DNA of 8,323 nucleotides from Gammaproteobacteria bacterium (GTDB taxonomy: Bacteria; Pseudomonadota; Gammaproteobacteria; Chromatiales; Chromatiaceae): NCBI GenBank assembly GCA_013041975.1, contig JABDQZ010000171.1:1-8323 (forward strand). Direction: 5' to 3'. Shown in pieces: positions 6,304 to 8,323 of this stretch. How positions within the stretch are numbered: the stretch's first letter is position 1; the number at the start of each line of letters is the position of its first letter. A program made the position numbers and the translations under genes. The notes under the pieces are model-generated. The model saw nothing but the letters and a program-made list of their open reading frames with translations. It had not been told where the DNA came from and did no database searches.

Positions 6304-7237
6304 CACGTCGTCCTCTGGATTGAGTTTCCGGGTCTGTCGTTTCCGCGGCTTCTGTTGTCGCCTCTGTTTCAGGCGTTACATCTTCCGGCTGGGTTTCGGA
6401 TGAGGCTGGAATATTCTGTTCGATGTTCCATACCAGTAAAACTTCACGACTACGATCCAGATGAGCCAATGGCTCAGCATTGATGGAAGAAAAGTGTTGT
6501 CCGGGTTGTCGGCTGATATCAGAGACTTTGGCTACTGGGTAGCCGGGAGGAAAAATACCACCAAGTCCGGAAGTCACCAACGTGTCCCCTGGTTGTATGT
6601 CGGCGTTGTGAGCTAAAAATGGCAGGCTGAGACGGTTAACTTCTCCTGTGCCAACAGCAACGGTGCGCAAGCCATTACGTAAAACCTGTACCGGCAGTGC
6701 GTGGCTGGCATCAGTGATTAGCAATACGGTTGAATGTAGCGGCGAGGTATTAATGACTTGCCCCATCACAGCCTGTGCATCAAGAACCGGCTGGCCAGTA
6801 AATACGCCGGAGCGGGTTCCTTTGCTGATAACAACCTGCTGACGGTAAGGGTCAAGTTCTACCGAAGACAGTTCGGCGATCAGAACGCGTTCGCCTACTT
6901 TGAAGGAGGAGTCCAGCAGATTCCTCAAGCGCAGATTTTCCGCTTCCAGTGCTTCAAGTTTTTGTAGCTTGGCCTGCAGTAGCGTGCGTTCCTTTTCGAG
7001 TTCGCGTTTTTGATCAAGCAGGCTTTGTTCGTTAGTAGTGATTTCTCCCAACCATTCGGCCGCCTGGTTTGGTGTATCGGCAATCAAATAAACAGGATAG
7101 GTCAACACTGACAGAGAAGAGCGTAGTGGTTCAATCCAGGCAGTACGGTGATCCAATACCATCAGTATCAGGGAAAACGACACCGCTATCAGCAATCGTG
7201 TTGATAATGCTGGCCCTGCTGCAAATATCTGTTTAAT
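6296..7237 (-). CDS. mreC: MreC, rod-shape-determining protein (inferred ATT start)
   Basis: MreC is a bitopic inner-membrane protein whose periplasmic part binds and activates PBP2-RodA. From the inferred ATT start it has 313 residues. A cytoplasmic N-terminus of about 14 residues is followed by a membrane helix (about 15-29, LLIAVSFSLILMVLD). A coiled coil, rich in Leu, Glu and Lys, covers about 68-110. Two beta domains span about 117-272, with DPYRQQVVISKG, ATHALP-like DASHALPVQVLRN and LVTSGLGGIFPPGYPVA as clear MreC signatures. A Thr/Glu-rich, probably disordered tail (about 278-313) ends the protein. The frame upstream of the TTG at 7195 stays open to a TAA at 7252. It encodes IKQIFAAGPALSTRL, which aligns with the E. 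coli start MKPIFSRGPSLQIRL with the ATT at the Met position. No ATG, GTG or TTG lies in that stretch. Gene identity is certain; the start codon is inference. With the TTG start the protein would have 299 residues. Confidence 0.92.
   Translation of the reverse strand: MKQIFAAGPALSTRLLIAVSFSLILMVLDHRTAWIEPLRSSLSVLTYPVYLIADTPNQAAEWLGEITTNEQSLLDQKRELEKERTLLQAKLQKLEALEAENLRLRNLLDSSFKVGERVLIAELSSVELDPYRQQVVISKGTRSGVFTGQPVLDAQAVMGQVINTSPLHSTVLLITDASHALPVQVLRNGLRTVAVGTGEVNRLSLPFLAHNADIQPGDTLVTSGLGGIFPPGYPVAKVSDISRQPGQHFSSINAEPLAHLDRSREVLLVWNIEQNIPASSETQPEDVTPETEATTEAAETTDPETQSRGRRDG
6311..6314 (-). promoter_or_regulatory. Shine-Dalgarno site deciding the mreD start
   Basis: AGGA, within AGAGGA, lies inside the last codons of mreC. 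Its seven-base distance to the ATG at 6303 favours that codon over the adjacent upstream GTG at 6306, which would be only four bases away. Confidence 0.6.
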
Positions 7238-7248
7238 GGTCTTTTCCC
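7235..7248 (-). promoter_or_regulatory. putative ribosome site and ATT start codon of mreC
   Basis: On the minus strand GGGA (7248-7245) is followed by seven bases and then ATT (7237-7235), all within the 18-nt space after the mreB stop plus the start codon. Spacing is right for initiation, although the Shine-Dalgarno match is short. The alternative TTG at 7195 has no purine-rich site in front of it and would delete the conserved N-terminus. Confidence 0.55.
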
Positions 7249-7255
7249 GTTATGA

Positions 7256-8305
7256 TTATTCGACGGTGAACAGATCTCCGCCGCGTTCGTCCATCAATTC
7301 CAGCGCTCGCCCACCACCTCGGGCAACACAGGTCAGCGGGTCTTCGGCGACGATCACGGGTAATCCGGTTTCCTCTTCGATAAGTCGATCAATGTCGCAT
7401 AGCAGAGCCCCGCCACCAGTCAGGACAATGCCACGTTCAGCAACGTCAGCGCCCAGTTCAGGAGGTGTTTGCTCAAGCGCTCTTTTAACTGCATTGATGA
7501 TGCCGGTAAGTGGTTCCTGCAGGGCTTCAAGAATTTCATTGCTGTTCAGTGTGAAACTGCGAGGAACACCTTCGGCCAGATTGCGGCCTTTAACTTCGAT
7601 TTCACGTACTTCATTACCGGGAAATGCCGAGCCGATTTCCTTTTTGATGCGTTCAGCAGTGGATTCACCTACCAGTGTTCCATAATTGCGACGTATATAG
7701 TTGACGATGGCATCATCAAAGGTATCGCCACCAATTTTTGCAGAGTGAGAGTAAACAATACCGTTCAATGACAGGATGGCGACTTCAGAAGTACCACCGC
7801 CAATATCCAGCACCATGGAACCACGCGCTTCCTCAACAGGAAGTCCCGCACCGATAGCAGCAGACATGGGTTCCTCAATCAGGTAAACCTCACGGGCCCC
7901 GGCCCCGGCAGCTGATTCACGGATTGCTCTGCGTTCAACCTGGGTAGAACCGCATGGGACACAGATTAAAACCCGAGGGCTGGGACGAATGATTTTGGAC
8001 TCATGTACCTTGTGAATGAAATACTGCAGCATTTTTTCCGTGACGGTGAAATCCGCGATCACGCCATCTTTCATCGGACGGATAGCCGTAATGTTTTTGG
8101 GTGTGCGTCCTAACATCTGTTTGGCGTCTTCACCCACAGCGGCTACAGATTTCTGACCTCCCCTGGTTGGATCCTGACGGATGGCAACGACAGAGGGCTC
8201 GTCGAGTACGATACCCTGATCGCGTGCATAAATAAGAGTGTTGGCGGTGCCAAGATCAATAGACAGGTCGTTGGAAAACATCCCGCGTAGGCGTCTGAGA
8301 AACAT
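7256..8305 (-). CDS. mreB: MreB, actin-like rod-shape cytoskeletal protein
   Basis: MreB polymerises into membrane-bound antiparallel double filaments that orient the elongation machinery. The protein has 349 residues, against 347 in E. coli, and is nearly colinear with it. The N-terminal MFLRRLRGMF forms the short amphipathic membrane-binding stretch typical of gammaproteobacterial MreB. Nucleotide-binding motifs are intact: phosphate 1 DLGTANT (17-23), LIEEP (142-146) with the catalytic-region glutamates, phosphate 2 DIGGGTSEV (167-175) and the adenosine motif LTGGGA (295-300). The ATG at 8305 is preceded by AAGGA at a rather long 12-base spacing. The start matches the conserved family N-terminus, so it is kept over M9. 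It is the first gene of the cluster in this window, and its promoter lies beyond position 8323. In E. coli the mreB promoters lie directly upstream and read into mreCD. Confidence 0.98.
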   Translation of the reverse strand: MFLRRLRGMFSNDLSIDLGTANTLIYARDQGIVLDEPSVVAIRQDPTRGGQKSVAAVGEDAKQMLGRTPKNITAIRPMKDGVIADFTVTEKMLQYFIHKVHESKIIRPSPRVLICVPCGSTQVERRAIRESAAGAGAREVYLIEEPMSAAIGAGLPVEEARGSMVLDIGGGTSEVAILSLNGIVYSHSAKIGGDTFDDAIVNYIRRNYGTLVGESTAERIKKEIGSAFPGNEVREIEVKGRNLAEGVPRSFTLNSNEILEALQEPLTGIINAVKRALEQTPPELGADVAERGIVLTGGGALLCDIDRLIEEETGLPVIVAEDPLTCVARGGGRALELMDERGGDLFTVE

Positions 8306-8323
8306 TATCTGTTCTAATCCTTT
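8306..8323 (-). promoter_or_regulatory. mreB leader with Shine-Dalgarno AAGGA
   Basis: Only 18 bases upstream of mreB are visible. AAGGA (8322-8318) is the likely ribosome site, 12 bases from the ATG, which is longer than usual. No promoter elements can be judged from so short a stretch. Confidence 0.5.

Noticed and set aside
7193..7195. TTG at 7195 as the mreC start (299-residue protein).
   Set aside because: It begins at the edge of the membrane helix, removes the conserved cytoplasmic N-terminus that aligns with E. coli MreC, and has no ribosome site in front of it.
7236..7685. Plus-strand open frame of 149 codons opposite mreB, rich in Ser, Arg and Pro.
   Set aside because: Its low-complexity composition is what the antisense of the conserved mreB frame gives, with no family resemblance.
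1..8323. A previously undescribed system hidden in the window.
   Set aside because: Nearly all bases belong to eight well-known wall-elongation genes. Gaps total about 130 nt and hold only ribosome sites and at most a weak promoter, with no unknown gene, repeat array or mobile element.

Overview
The window is one continuous minus-strand block of cell-wall elongation genes. In transcription order, from high to low coordinates, these are mreB, mreC, mreD, mrdA (PBP2), rodA (mrdB), mltB, rlpA and a 3'-truncated dacA (PBP5-type carboxypeptidase). Gene content, protein sequences and order point to a gammaproteobacterium. MreB, PBP2, RodA and DacA all read as close relatives of the Enterobacteria/Pseudomonas proteins. 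The run of mreBCD straight into mrdAB-mltB-rlpA-dacA is a layout I associate with non-enteric gammaproteobacteria, because E. coli keeps mreBCD apart from mrdAB-rlpA-dacA. Base composition looks roughly balanced by eye. I cannot name the genus.

Layout: 8306-8323 is the mreB leader, and the operon promoter lies outside the window. mreB (8305-7256) is followed after 18 nt by mreC. The conserved N-terminus of MreC can only be reached from an ATT codon at 7237. mreC and mreD overlap by 8 nt, and 14 nt separate mreD from mrdA. The next four genes are fused end to start: mrdA/rodA share TGATG, rodA/mltB share ATGA, and mltB/rlpA share TAATG. An 82-nt gap then precedes dacA, which starts with GTG behind a good AGGA site and runs off the window at its codon 292. 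The gap has no visible terminator and may hold a weak dacA promoter.

The products form the Rod complex (elongasome) and its associated wall-editing enzymes. MreB filaments guide MreC and MreD. MreC and MreD activate the RodA glycosyltransferase and PBP2 transpeptidase pair, which build new lateral-wall peptidoglycan. MltB and RlpA are lytic transglycosylases that cut glycan strands, and DacA trims pentapeptides to tetrapeptides. Every catalytic motif I looked for is present.

I found no mobile element, CRISPR array, RNA gene or unknown gene, and no sign of a previously undescribed system. Points worth a second look are the non-canonical mreC start, a Cys/Asp/His/Cys set in PBP2 that matches a zinc-site spacing, a C8 homopolymer just inside rodA, a secreted non-lipoprotein MltB, and an mrdA start with no ribosome binding site but a six-codon mini-ORF over it.
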